The notes under the pieces: model-generated
Databases searched by the model: none
What the model saw: the letters and a program-made list of their open reading frames with translations, nothing else
Told to the model about the DNA's origin: nothing
Assembly: GCA_947685225.1 (NCBI GenBank)
Contig: CANTUV010000053.1
Location: forward strand, 5,875,501-5,939,500
Reading direction: 5' to 3'
Length of the DNA: 64,000 bases
Source: Garcia nutans
Lineage: Eukaryota > Streptophyta > Magnoliopsida > Malpighiales > Euphorbiaceae
Made by a program: the position numbers and the translations under genes
Shown: positions 22,801 through 33,917 of the stretch, one piece after another
Position numbering within the stretch: position 1 is the stretch's first letter
How the letters are laid out: each line of letters begins with the position of its first letter

Positions 22801-23192
22801 TCTTAATCGGCTCCCTTGGACTTGCTTCTTTAGCCGCATTCGTCCATAATGCGGTAGCCCTTTCCTGTCTGACACCACATCCGGGCGCTGATATGGCGGG
22901 ACTAACTTCTTTACCCATACCCGTCCATGGCATGGGAACCTTTGCTCATACTCCACCACACCCAGGCGTCGATGTGATGGAACCCCTTGCTCATTTAACA
23001 CTACACCCGGGTGCCGATGTAGCGCGTGCCTAGGTGAGCACGTCCCAACGGTATAATGATAGTTTTGAGAATCCATAGAAAGTTTGGCAAAATTTTTACA
23101 CTGGCCGCCAACCTACCGCAACCCTCCTCCTTTATCCGGGCTTGAGACCGGCTACGATACTCGCAGGCGGAGTTAAGGACGCTAATTCATTA
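19846..23192 (-). mobile_element. Full-length RTE-type LINE in intron 13, antisense to the host gene
   Basis: The 19-bp target duplication TAAGGACGCTAATTCATTA is identical at 19846-19864 and 23174-23192. On the minus strand the element begins with CTCCGCCTGCGAGTATCG and continues through the AGCCCGGATAAAGGAGGAGG leader typical of plant RTE elements. It has one ORF and ends with CCGACCCCAACTTGTTTGGG, an AAGGCTTGG, then a (TTG)n tail. This 3' end is well known from plant RTE elements and SINEs that borrow it. The full length, the intact ORF and the perfect duplication all point to a recent insertion. Confidence 0.93.
19972..23076 (-). CDS. RTE-type LINE polyprotein: AP endonuclease and reverse transcriptase
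   Basis: The 1034-residue ORF is uninterrupted. Residues 1-85 are a degenerate repeat of 14-18 residues (variants of H-R-x-G-V-V...Q-G-x-P). Residues ~91-331 are an AP-like endonuclease: SWNIGT (N97), LQETRW (E124), GGDLNGH (D230, N232), SQIDFIL (D297) and AQHRIVVLD (H324). Residues ~555-870 are a reverse transcriptase: VGKACGPDGIP, FIDLEKAYDRVP (689-700), GLHQGSAMSPYLF (747-759) and the catalytic FADDIILID (780-788). The C-terminal part has SECWAPT and RGRGRPK. The protein nicks the target and copies the RNA in place (target-primed reverse transcription). There is no separate ORF1 and no RNase H, as in the RTE clade. The protein looks complete and could be active. Confidence 0.93.
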   Translation of the reverse strand: MDSQNYHYTVGTCSPRHALHRHPGVVLNEQGVPSHRRLGVVEYEQRFPCHGRVWVKKLVPPYQRPDVVSDRKGLPHYGRMRLKKQVQGSRLRLGSWNIGTLTGKSIELVDTLNRRKVSIACLQETRWKGNKAKEIGNSGYKLWYCGLDNNRNGVGIIIEPTLKDKVVEVKRKGDRIISLRLVLGDDTINVISAYAPQVGLDGASKVQFWEDMDDIMQSIPDNQQIFIGGDLNGHVGKDSNGYDRVHGGYGFGNRNEEGKSILDFAVAYDLVLANTCFEKRGSHLITFKSGRTQSQIDFILTRRRDKSKCKDCKVIPGEALTAQHRIVVLDVKNKSSWRNDKKVLEPRIRWWKLKDLAQGTFKEELLKEEIWNLEASAEDLWTKMEGGIKKAGSKLLGISKGAGPRPHDAWWWDEEVQKAIKAKREWYKKLPNAVNSEAFEEYKRAKKEAKKAVSVARGRALEGIYQKLGTKEGEMGIYKIARMRERKSRDLSQVKCIKDEDQRVLTGDVEIKERWKAYFEQLFNPEHEQDFQGLHATNDYISWSRRILHSEVREALKYMKVGKACGPDGIPIEVWKNLGEVGVAWLTKLFNAIVKGRKMPNAWRKSIMVPIYKNKGDIQCCINYRGIKLMSHTMKLWERIIEHRLRKLTRVSENQFGFMPGRSTMEAISLLRRLMELYQEKKKDLHMVFIDLEKAYDRVPREVLWWVLKRKGVNGKYINIIKDMYENASTSVKTPGGDTEAFPITTGLHQGSAMSPYLFTLVMDELTRSIQDDVPWCMLFADDIILIDETSVGVNRKLEVWRKTLEDKGFKLSRSKTKYMHCEFSLRKKQEHEVKLDGVLVPKTKHFKYLGSVFQNDGRIDEDVAHRIQVGWLKWKGATGVLCDKKIPLKVKGKFYRTVVRPAMLYGSECWAPTGQHLHKMSVAEMRMLRWMCGHTRLDKIKNVHIRQKVQVADVGDKVREGRLRWYGHVLRRPPNAAVRKCENLLIEGARGRGRPKIVWKEVIARDLRALDLDADLINDRLEWRRKIRILEGA

Positions 23193-26112
23193 TACAAAAA
23201 AAAAAAAAAAGTAATTCCTAGAGAGTAGGTGAATGAGCCATGCATAATAATTCATTTAATTCCAAGTGAAGAAGTCCAAACGTTAAAAGTGAAATTTCCA
23301 AGTCAATAACTTTCTAGAAAAAGCCACTCATTTGCAAACAACGTCAGAGTATGGATGTTGAGCATATGCAAACCAAACAAGACAAAGGAATTGATTCTGG
23401 GTCTGATTATGAATTTAAAGGCTTTTAAAAATGAAAATAAAAGATGTGATGCTTATGTCCCATCTAGCATTTTGCGTAGGTTGAATGTTGCCTATTCTCA
23501 GTAAGGTGAGATTTATGTTTGGAAATTGAATTACTTATAGTATCGTCAGCAATTGAAGTTTTGAGTGCAATTTGAGTTCTGATTGTAAACTGTGGGCTAA
23601 CTTTTTTTTTTTTTTTTAATTCTTTTCTAGATAGAAGAAAAGGCAAATTTGTGATTTACAAGTTTAATTGTGACAATGTTATTCTTTGTATGAGTATGGT
23701 TATCCCTCTTATGTGTATTGTGGATCAGGCTGAATTAGTTTATGTCCAATTTAAATTTCATGCAACTGATTTTACTGGCCATGGTATTTGCTAGAATTGT
23801 AATCATGTCTGATATACAAATTCATGCATGATCAACGGGCTTCATTTGGGTTTTCATATGTTGCATATTGAAGATGCTGTAAGATGAAAGATACTGACAT
23901 TATGGAGGGTTTGCCAGGCTCTTTTACATGCTTCTGTTGCTTGATGCCAGAAGCTTATTGTGGAATGGGTTGCAGCAGGTGATCTAGAAGACATCACTGC
24001 AAAAGAGGTCAGCAAGTAATTATCAATTTCTGCTGGATGATTTGCTATCATTCTTGCACTCCATTCTGAGCATGTTTGCACAAAATAAGAAGAGGATGGA
24101 GTGTATGAAGAGTTCCCATCTTGACTCTATCTGTACTTTTTTCAGGCTCCTGATGTTTATAAAGCTGCATGGAATCTATTGAAGGTGACATCCTAATGGC
24201 TGTCTGTCTTTTTGCGTTGTGTTATGCTGGTTTTATTTTCAGCATGCGCTTTGCAGTTGATTTTTTTCACCAGTCTTGTGGACTTCTTATTTTTCATACA
24301 GGGAGCTCATGGTATTCTAGTTCCAGGAGGGTTTGGTGATAGTGGGGTGCAAGGAAAAATTCTGGCTGCAAAATATGCTCGTGAGAACAAAGTTCCATTC
24401 TTGGGCATTTGCTTGGGGATGCAAATTGCTGTAATTGAATTTGCCCGATCTGTTCTTGGTTTGCATGATGCAAACAGTACAGAATTTGATCCTGAAACTT
24501 CGAATCCTTGTGTCATATTTATGCCCGAGGTATACTGATATGGGAAATTATTATAATTGTCATGCTGATGAGGGATTATCATACTGATATGGGAATTGTT
24601 ATAATTATTATTATTATTTTTCTTTTATCTTCACCTATTGAAACTATTAAATATATCTTGTTCTATTCAATAGGGTTCAAAAATTCACATGGGAGGAACC
24701 ATGCGCCTGGGATCAAGGAGGACTTATTTCAAGGTTCCTGATTGTAAATCTGCAAAGTTGTAAGACTTAAGGCCTATTCTCATATACATGTACATCAATC
24801 ATTAACTTTTTTAGAGTATGTTTCATAATTTCCATTTCCAGAACGATATAGTTAGATGATGGCATTAAGTGAAATAAGCAACAAAAGAGGGGAAGAAAGA
24901 ACAACGTAAAATGGCAACTGACAGATTGTGGTCAACCCTCATTTGATCAGAATCTTACTATGTTGTTTGAAATTGTTTTTAGGTATGGCAATATCAGCTT
25001 TGTTGATGAGCGGCATCGGCATAGATATAAGGTAACATCTGTCCATTGACAATGCATATGCAAAAGCAGATTGTAAGAACTGCAGCAGATCCTGCTGTTC
25101 TATTACGAATTTTCTTAATTTTATTTTTTCTGTGCAGGTCATTCCTGATATGATATCACAATTTGAAAATGCTGGTTTATCATTTGTTGGCAGAGATGTA
25201 ACTGGCCGGCGCATGGAGGTAAGTTTTTGTTATAATGAATGTGGCAGGTCATATGCATTTGGTACACTCATAATTATGGGCTACCAAATGAAGAACCTTC
25301 ATCTTTTTTAACATTTGGTTCTGGTGGTTTTGAGCATTTCATTGTCCTTTCAACTGCAGATTATAGAATTGTTTGGCCATCCATACTTTGTTGGTGTTCA
25401 ATTCCACCCTGAATTCAAATCTAGGCCAGGAAAACCGTCTGCTCTTTTCTTAGGTATTATTTTTTCTTATCACATGCCTCAATCTAGTGAGTTTTGACAT
25501 TATATCAAGCGTCATTTCAACTTCACATGATTAATTTTATTTATGTTAGATTTTATATTGGTGACTCTTGATGATGACAATCCTGTGCTTGAGTTGTTTA
25601 TGATGCTCTCTCGAGTTAATTTTGGAAGGGCACTGTCTGCTTAGATAACCCTGAGTGGCCCAAGTTTAATAAAACATGAATTGGGATTCATTTATTTTGA
25701 AAAAAGAGAAAATGAACAGTTTTTTCTCATGTTGCTGCATCTCTTGAAGTTCCACTGGTATTATGATGTTTGGAGCTTATAGTCATCATTATAATCTCAA
25801 ATTCTGAATCACTATTGTTGATTAGGCTCCAATCTTAGCACGAGGAGCCTGTTTTATTAAGTCAAGCAGAGTCATTTTGTTATTACTTGGACATAATTGT
25901 TATTACTCGGTCATGTCACAGGACTTGTAGCAGCAGCAAGTTGTCAGTTGGAAGCGATCGTGCAAAATTATGGCTGTGGAAGCAAGCTGTTGCCAAATGG
26001 AATGAGCAATGGAAAATCAACAGTGAAAGCCTATCAAAATGGGAATGGTGTTAAATCTTGCAATGGGTCCTTAAATGGTGTGTATAGCAATGGCAATGGA
26101 GTGCATTTTTAA

Positions 26113-26640
26113 CGGAGCAGAATGAATTTTGCGAGTTACTTCTGAGTATGGCATCAGTTTTTTTTTTGTGAAGCGCACTATGGTTGTCTTCGGTTCTGTT
26201 TGTACAGCAGCTGAGTATGGATGAATATATTTTCGTTTCTCGAGTGACTTGTCTTAGGATTGTATCTGCCTATTTGGGCAATGAAGGACAAAGCCTATGT
26301 TTTCTTCATCAGTGAAATATGGGGTTTCGAGGTACTGCATTCTCTTCGATGCAATAGTTGTCTTTTCTTTTTTCAAATTTTGGCTGTCTTTGAAAGATAT
26401 GTTAAGTGTACTTCTCTAGGACAATTAGAGTGCAGGCTGCAGTTAATTTCTCTGATTTTTTCCGAATTTTTCGTAACTTTTTGTTATAGCAATTTGTTCA
26501 TTGTCTCTCTTTTCCCCTTTACTCTCTCTTGGGTCCCTTTCTAATTTTGTAAGGCAATAGATAAGTTGTAACTTTGTGTTGCTTTAAAACATTTTACGAC
26601 ATTCTCGTTATTTTGTGCTATTGGATGATTTTCCACTTAA
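26113..26640 (+). other. 3' flank of the CTP synthase locus
   Basis: This follows the TAA at 26110-26112 and probably includes the 3' UTR. T-rich sequence without an ORF of interest. An exact polyadenylation site cannot be given. Confidence 0.4.
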
Positions 26641-29190
26641 TGATGTTACTACTTGATGAGTGTTAATTATCTTTAAATTATAATCCCCCCTTTCTTTTTT
26701 TTTTTTACTGACTTTTACAAATAATACTAATAATAATAAAGTGTAAATACCAAGATCAAAAGGTGCATATTTTAAGTTAGGGCATTTACAAAATTATTAA
26801 TTTTTTTTTAAAATAATACAAAAAAATAAAAATATTTATGCTTTACTAAAAAAATTGAAGTAAAATTTCAACAATATATCATTCTTTATTGAAATAAGGA
26901 TGATTTTTTTTTAAATATTTCTTTTTTCATTAAAATTAATGTTACTTCAATTTTTATCTTTTTTTTTAAATTTTACTATTAAGAAAATATTTTAATAAAA
27001 TAATAAAAATTAATATTTTAAATTATTTTTAAGCATATAAAATTTATTAATTTAAAAAAAAATTTGGTTAAAAATAACAAATAAACACTCATAAAAAATA
27101 TAAAAAAATATATATAAAAATATATTAATAAAATTATTAAATTTATTTTTAAATAAAATTTACAAATTATACATGTAAAAAATAAAATAAAATAAATTAA
27201 TTTCCTTATATAAATATTGTATAGATGATTGATAGATATTCTGCGTATGTTTGATAAATATTATATATATGTTATTTATTTATTATCTAAGTTGTGTATA
27301 TTTTATATAAAAATTATACGAATATTGTATGTATGTTATATGAATATTGTAAAAATTAGAAATTAAAAAAATAAAATTGAATAAATATTAAAAATATTTA
27401 GTAGATCTTTAGTAGATATTTGGTCGATGTTTGATAAATGTGATAGAAATGTATTTATTTTGTATATATTTGTGGATGTTTGTTTATTTTGTGGTGGATG
27501 TTTGTGTTTGTTATATGTGTATTTTATATATGTTATGAATATATATTTATATTTTTATATATTGAGAATGTGACATCAAAATTTTTTTAAAATAAAAATA
27601 TAAATAAAACAAAATAGAAAAAAAATGAAAAAAAATAAACTGGAAAAAAATCAATGTAAAAAAAAGTAAAACCGAAAAAAAATTGTGTTTTGGTAAATAT
27701 AAAAAGTGTTTTGGTCCGGTACACTGTTTTGAGAAGCAAAAAACAAAAGTATGTATATAGTGTATTTTTCTCTTTTAAGTTCTCTTGTATATGAGGTTGA
27801 AATAATTAAAATAATTTCAAAGATGGGATTAATTTCAATAATCATTTTTGAACTTTTTATTTAGACCATTAATATTTTAAAATTTTCCCTCGATAAAATT
27901 TATTTTTTCTTATTAAAAATTTTTGGTTTTATTTTTTTGTCGTACTGTCACTTTTTTTTTCTTCCGTTAATTTTTATGGATTTTTTTTATATATAGTCAT
28001 GGAGTAGGGTTTTAATGAGGCGAAGAAATTTAAAGTGGAGAATTTTATAAGTTAAATTATAAAGATATAATTTGGTGAAAAGGTTGATGATGATTGGGAA
28101 ACGTAAAATGATAATTATAAATGAATGTGAAGATTTAGCAATTTTTTTCTTCTTTTTTAGAAAGAGATGAGATGCATGAAAAAAGATTCTCACTTTTAAT
28201 TTGCAATAGTTGCTTTATTGAAGGTATACAACTGACATCAGAAATATATATAACATATTTTTTCATTTAAAAATATAAAAAAGTAATTTAATTTTTTAAA
28301 AATTATAAAATAATAAAAAAGGTAAAAGGGCCATATTATATAATTTTCTCAAAAATTCAAAACCCGAGCTTTTAAAAATTTAAAGAGAAAATGACACAAT
28401 TCACTATATTTTTAATTTTTTTTATTTTTTTTATCAAAGATATTTTAGTAATTATATTATATACTCATTATAAACTTATTATAAAATATGTAAAATTTAT
28501 AAACTCATGATAAACTAATTATAAATTCATTGTAAACTAATAAAAATCTAGTATTTTAATAAATATTTTATAAATTTTAGTATTTCAGTAAATATTTTAT
28601 AAATATAGTAAATTTGAAATTATTTTTAATTTTTCGTATATTTTTGTCAAAAGCCCAAATTTAAAAAGGGAATTTTACAAAACTCCACTTAAAAGGACAA
28701 AAAAATTCAAAAATATAAAAATTAAAAAATCTAAAAATTATGGAAAAACATTCTAAAATTGCAAAATTATGGAATGTAGCTCTGTTATTTTTTAGACTTA
28801 TATATGTTATGTATGTATTATGAATATATTGTGTATATACTACAATATTTTTCAATATATATACATATATATATATATAAACTGAGTTTTTTTCAAATAT
28901 TATTTGTAAAATAATAATTTTAAGAGAAAATAACATTATTTTGTAAAAATTTCTTACAAAAACCATGTAATAACATCATTTTATATGTTGTAGATATGTT
29001 ACATATATGTTGTATATATGTTGTATTTTAGCCTTTATTTATACAAATCTGTTGTGTATATATTGCATATATGTTATTTTTTAGCCTTTATATATTATGC
29101 AATATTTATATATTATTTAATTATAGTATATATGTTATAGAGATTGTAAGGATCTAAATTTGACACCTTTTACAAATATCTTTAAAACTT
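26641..29190. other. Very AT-rich intergenic spacer
   Basis: There is no gene. The sequence is dominated by A/T runs and degenerate short repeats such as TTGTATATATGTTRT and TTTTAGCCTTTATATA (28980-29130, two copies) and 'GTAGATATTTG/GTCGATGTTTG' (27400-27500). All ORFs here are short and low in complexity. Confidence 0.6.
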
Positions 29191-29200
29191 TCAAATTATG

Positions 29201-30027
29201 TCGAGCTCGATAGTTTGATATTGTCAAGCTCAATAATTATGGAAAATTATCAAGGATTGCAAATAGGATAGATGCAATGAATTTAACAGAATTTCTTTTA
29301 CATGGGATGTAATTATTGAATTCGACAATTATTATTATCGAACTCGATAATTCTAGCTTTTTAGATAACAACCTTTGCATATAAAAGGCATATTACTGCA
29401 CTTATAAAAGACAACAAAACTCTTTTTCAAACAAAAACCACCACTAGAAAGCCTGACACATAGACTTCAAGGACAAACCACTCCAGGCTAAAAGAGAAAA
29501 AAAAACAGGAGATTTTCAGTGGATCAACTACCATTGGCAATAAGTTTAAAGCTTTTAGGAGGTATATCTTCAACTCTTTTTAAACTATTTGTGAAGCCTT
29601 TTAACATCAATAAGCCACCTAATAAAACTAAGTTACACATGATTAAGATAAAATTATCCTAAACCAATCATTAACAACTTGATTTTGAGCTAAAAGATCA
29701 CATCTTTGAAGGGCTAAAGAATGAAACTTTCTAAAACTCAAAGAACTTTAAACTTTTGAACTCCCACAAGCATTTTCACAAAATAAAGATGATTGAATGT
29801 AAATAAAAATTATTTGAAAGGAACTTTTGGATATTTTTGAACCATAAGAAACAACTTAAAAAAGATTTTCTTCAAGTTCTAGAAAATACTATCGAGCTTG
29901 ATAGTTTTACTATTGAACTCGACAATTTCCACCAAGTTGCTCAAAAATATATTTTTTTTAACTTCGCTTAGCATTCCGATGTTTGTCAAACTCGATAATC
30001 TATGGACTATCAAGCTCGACAATTTTT
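29201..30027. repeat. Four paired copies of a TCGAGCTCGATA-type dyad
   Basis: Pairs lie at 29201-29240, 29315-29353, 29889-29930 and 29983-30027. Each pair consists of two half-units close to TRTCRARCTCGAYARTTT separated by a few bases. The half-unit core TATCGAGCTCGATA is itself palindromic. Sequence between the pairs (29360-29880) has no recognisable gene. Confidence 0.6.
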
Positions 30028-30429
30028 CAATATTTTGTCTTTATTACTCCTTTTTAGTTTCTTTATTTTATGTTGTTTATATTCTATTATTATTATTGTT
30101 GTTGTATTATTTCCATATCTTGCACTCGCTATCATCACAATCATACATAATCTCTTTTCTATATATGATGTATATAGGACTCGATCATTTTATTTTTTAG
30201 ATTAATGTATAGGATTTATTCAAAGCTATGTAAATAATTAATTTTTCTTTCCTTTATCCTTTTTAGCAAAATTGAGAAGTTGATTCCATTGATTCTTATA
30301 TTAGTTTATTATTAATTATTTGGAATGTCAAAATCTGAGCCAGAGTAAGTAATTTTCCAATCTTCATTATTCATCTTAATTTATTTTTCACTTTTTATGT
30401 ATTTTTTAAATAAATTTTTATTAACTGTT

Positions 30430-31640
30430 TCATTATTTAGTCATATGCTTGAGCCTTCTAGGCCTTGCTTGAGCTGTATTAGGAAGACCATTCAGGAGAG
30501 GATGGATCCTATAGGAATTACCTAAAAGAAAATCTCGAAAGATGAAGAACTTTTGGTTTGAGGAATTTAAGATAAGAAAATTATAATTTTATAGCTAATA
30601 TTAAAAAATTATTAATTTTATATATTATTCTCCTTCACTAATTATTTGCTTTTTTTAGCAGAAATATTTATTGTGGGACCAGGCTATTGATAACCTGGTC
30701 TGCACTGGCTTCATAAAGAAGGTTGATATTCTTTATAGTGATATGATGAACGAAATAAAGGAAACGAGGAAGCAACCTTCTTGGATGGAAGACAAACTAT
30801 AGGCTAATCTTCAAGCCCACTGGACTTCAGCCAAGGGCCAAGCAGGTTTAGTTGTTCGCTCTCAAAATAGGTGCTCTAGTGTTGTAGATGGTACATGTCC
30901 ATCCACCCATATTGGAGGCAACAGATTGTATCACGATCATGCATGAGCACTTGTAAGTATGACTATGTTGTTTTTTAATACTTGAGTTAGTATTTTCATT
31001 ATCTTGAAAAAATTTTAATAAAATTTTAACTCTAATACAATATAAACTTAATATAGGAGGCTACTTTGGGGCGACCGCTGATCAATTATGAGCTCTTCCT
31101 CCACACTCACACTAAAGATCACTATGGTCAAATTCTTATTGATAAGAAGTCTCAGGATATAAATTTAAGTAAATATATATATATTTAAAATTTATTAGTT
31201 AAGCATTGTAAACCATTAAAATTAAAATTAAACTTAATTTTTGATATTGTAGGAATGTTTCATTGTATCTTGGGAGGAGGCATCTCGGTTTGCTACCTTG
31301 ATCGACGAGTTAAACCTTTTTCAATATGCAATTGAAGGAGAGAAGAAGAAGAAAGTTTATGGACTCGGGTCTCAGTATGTCAACACAATTTCATCCTTAT
31401 GATCAATTAGTTCATCTGGCTTATGGCAGGAGATTGAACAACTAAAGGCTAACTTATCTGAGTGAGATTGGCTAGTAGTTGAATGGGAATGGGTTGCTAC
31501 TGAGCACAAGCATATATACCAATAGGATCTGCAGGACCAAGTTTAAAGGTTGGTCTAACAGCAACTGCATGAGTTTGTGAATACCTTCACGAGAGGAGGA
31601 CTTGATCAGCCAGTGCATCCGCCATCACCAAGTGTTTAGT
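30430..31640 (+). pseudogene. CACTA-associated Ptta/En/Spm-family protein, decayed, intron-containing
   Basis: Short exon-like stretches give, in order: 'LLWDQAIDNLVCTGF', 'NLQAHWTSAKGQAGLVVRSQ', 'THIGGNRLYHDHA', then after a small intron 'LGRPLINYELFLHTHTKDHY', 'GQILIDKKSQDI' and 'KKKVYGLGSQYVNTIS'. This matches the layout of the plant Ptta/En/Spm transposon protein family (the 'HTGGS...RxPxxxElFxxTHxK' region and a 'YGLGSQ' end). Such proteins bind the element's ends. Several in-frame stops are present (for example TAG after 'WMEDKL' near 30801 and TGA after 'YHDHA' near 30946), so the gene is dead. Confidence 0.65.
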
Positions 31641-31649
31641 GTTTTTTTT

Positions 31650-32294
31650 TCTTTAATTATTTTTATATCATAAACAAATAAATTTTTTATTTTTTCGACA
31701 AAAAAGGTTGTGGTCGAAAAACTATAAATATTAAATTATTTTTTACCAACAGAGAATTTAGTTGGTATCACCGACAACTCAGATTTATGTCGATAACTAT
31801 TTGACTAGAATTTGAAGATTTATCTAGAAAGAAGTTGTCTGCAATTTTGTCGGTAAATCTTTTTGTTGGTAAACTTTAAATATTTTTGCACAATTTGCCA
31901 AGAGATTTATTGGTCATTATTACTAACTTAAGATATTTCTGTAGGCATTACCAACAATTATTTCTCTCGGTATTACCAACATACTATTAGTTGCTAGTCA
32001 ATTTATAAATGTTTTCTTTACTTTCAGCAAGTGAATTTTCCATTTGCATTACCGAAAAACATTTCCTGCATTAGCATTACTGATCAATTTTATGATTTAG
32101 TTGGAGAACTTTTTCGATAGAATTTCTATCAGTAGTATCGAAATATTATATCTCTCGGTAATGCCAACATTAAGAGAAATTTCATAGGTAATAAAGTTTA
32201 TTGCAAGAGATTCTGTCAATAATCTCTCGCTAAACAGTTTTGTCGAAAAACAAAACACATTACAGATAGATTTTTCGGTTGGTAATTTGGTTAA
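31650..32294. repeat. Subterminal repeats of the CACTA element
   Basis: About a dozen short repeats in both orientations share the cores TCGGTAATACCAACA, GTTGGTAAT and TTGTCGAAAAAC (for example at 31735, 31845, 31960, 32150, 32250 and 32275). They are probably the transposase-binding sites of this end. Confidence 0.65.
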
Positions 32295-32310
32295 TTCTTA
32301 TAATGTAGTG

Positions 32311-32749
32311 TCTATGTACTCCATTCTTAACATAGGATTTAATTCTTATAAATAATACTTCATATCATAATACTAATTTTCTTCTCCCAAGTTTCGGTGC
32401 TAATATATATTGGAATGTAAAAAAAAAACTACTACCATAAGAATTACTTATCCCTTGTTCTTATTCTTGTATATTACTTCCTACATTATTGTAGTATTGC
32501 CTCACCAATCACCTTATATTTTCCCCAACCATTATTACATGCCACAAAAAAATTATTATTTTCCTAGATGTACCGCTACCTAGTTTCATATTAACTTTTT
32601 AGCATAACTCAATATACATATATCTCAATATAATAATATAAACCCAAGAGTTATTATTGGAAGTTTCAACCATTTGAAAAAAAAAAAGAACAATCCAACT
32701 TCCAACTCTTATATCTTTTAGTTCTCATGTTAATTTATTATTTTAACTT
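32311..32749. other. AT-rich spacer between the CACTA element and the retrotransposon nest
   Basis: No coding potential or clear repeat was seen. Confidence 0.5.
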
Positions 32750-33886
32750 TATAACATTCGAAGATTTTAGATATTGTTAAATATTAATTTGGAGGGTAGT
32801 AGTATATTGGACGAGAGAAATATAAGTTATATACTTAATACATACATGATATACCTATAATATATACATGAGATACACATTACATATACATTACATATAT
32901 ATATAATATATATAACATATAAAGAAAATATACATATATATGTATAATTATGGATAGGAAGTGGATAAATAAATAAATAAATAAAAGAGAAAAATAAATG
33001 GTTGCAATTAAAAGTAAAATAAATGAATAAATAAATTAATATTTATGGATGGGAAAAGAGGAAAAACACTAAAAATGGTCTTCATCTTCCTCCTATTCAT
33101 GATGTGGCTGATTTTTTTGTAGACAGAGAAGAATGGAATTTCACTTCACTATTTACACCAAAATTAGCCAAAAATTAAAGGATTTCAAATTGATTTTGAA
33201 AAAAGATTAAGGTTTCAAGTAAGTTTTTATTATTTAAGCTTTGTTTCCATGGATTTTTAGGTTATGTATTGAAAAGGGTAGAGAGAGAAAGTTGATTTAA
33301 AATTATTAAATTAATAGAATTGAAATTGATATGATGGATATGTAGTGATTTAATGAGTAATTGATTGCGATATACAAAATTGATGAAACTAAGTATTGAG
33401 TATAATGTCTGAAATTCTTAAATAGTGACTTTATGAAATATATAAATATTATACTATGTATAATAGTGAGAATGACTTAGATATTTGAAATAGATGGAAA
33501 ATATAATTAGTTAAGTCTTAAAAAATTGAAAGTTAAATCCGGATATGGACAAAATTGGTATTTTTAAAAAAATCGTTAAGTGGTAAAACCTTACAGAAAT
33601 GCCTTTTTGACCCTAGAATTAAATTTTTATTTAAATTGAGATGTTAAATATGGATAATAAAACTTTAAATTAAATAAAAAAAATTATTTTTATGATTTTA
33701 CAGAACTAAAAGTCGAATTAGAAATAATTTAATAAAGTGAGTGTACTAAAGTTATGGTGAGTGCACCTTATATGATCAAAAATCCTAATTAATATATATA
33801 AATAAAAAAAATCTATTTTCTTCTTCTTTCCCATTCCAAAACCGACCTAGCACTATTCCATAATAAAAAATTTCATTTCTTCTTTT

Positions 33887-33917
<31 letters not shown>

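Larger units (their letters stand above)
16483..26112 (+). pseudogene. CTP synthase, unprocessed pseudogene with 21 recognisable exons
   Basis: CTP synthase makes CTP from UTP, ATP and glutamine in the cytosol. Exons seen: 16483-16948 (split by an insertion), 17285-17363, 17472-17561, 17658-17708, 17802-17919, 17996-18052, 18157-18221, 18347-18430, 18522-18572, 18662-18724, 18850-18895, 19043-19112, 19192-19254, 23918-24007, 24146-24184, 24302-24529, 24674-24759, 24983-25031, 25138-25218, 25360-25453, 25922-26112. The synthetase part starts MKYVLVTGGVVSGLGKG. The glutaminase part keeps the nucleophile in GICLGMQ and the HPEF His/Glu. Lesions: 7-bp duplication in exon 1 (stop at 16549), insertion at 16552, single-base losses near 17310 and at the exon 11 end (18895), acceptor AG changed to GG (19190-19191), TGA at 23942-23944. 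Exon 3 also has an extra CTA codon. All other splice sites are GT...AG. Assembly errors alone would not explain an insertion, a splice loss and a nonsense codon together. Confidence 0.9.
30300..32310 (+). mobile_element. 3' half of a CACTA (En/Spm-like) DNA transposon
   Basis: The right terminus is TTCTTATAATGTAGTG (ends 32310), the reverse complement of a CACTA...AAGAA end. Inside it lie subterminal repeats (31650-32290) and a decayed second CACTA gene (30480-31640). The left CACTA terminus and the main tnp2-type transposase were not found between the CTP synthase locus and 30300, so the left side seems deleted. Confidence 0.7.

Noticed and set aside
22339..22849. Plus-strand ORFs opposite the LINE
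   Set aside because: They are antisense shadows of the endonuclease-coding region.
24212..24538. 108-codon ORF as a separate glutamine amidotransferase gene
   Set aside because: It is exon 16 of the CTP synthase locus read together with intron sequence; GT...AG borders at 24302 and 24529 fit.
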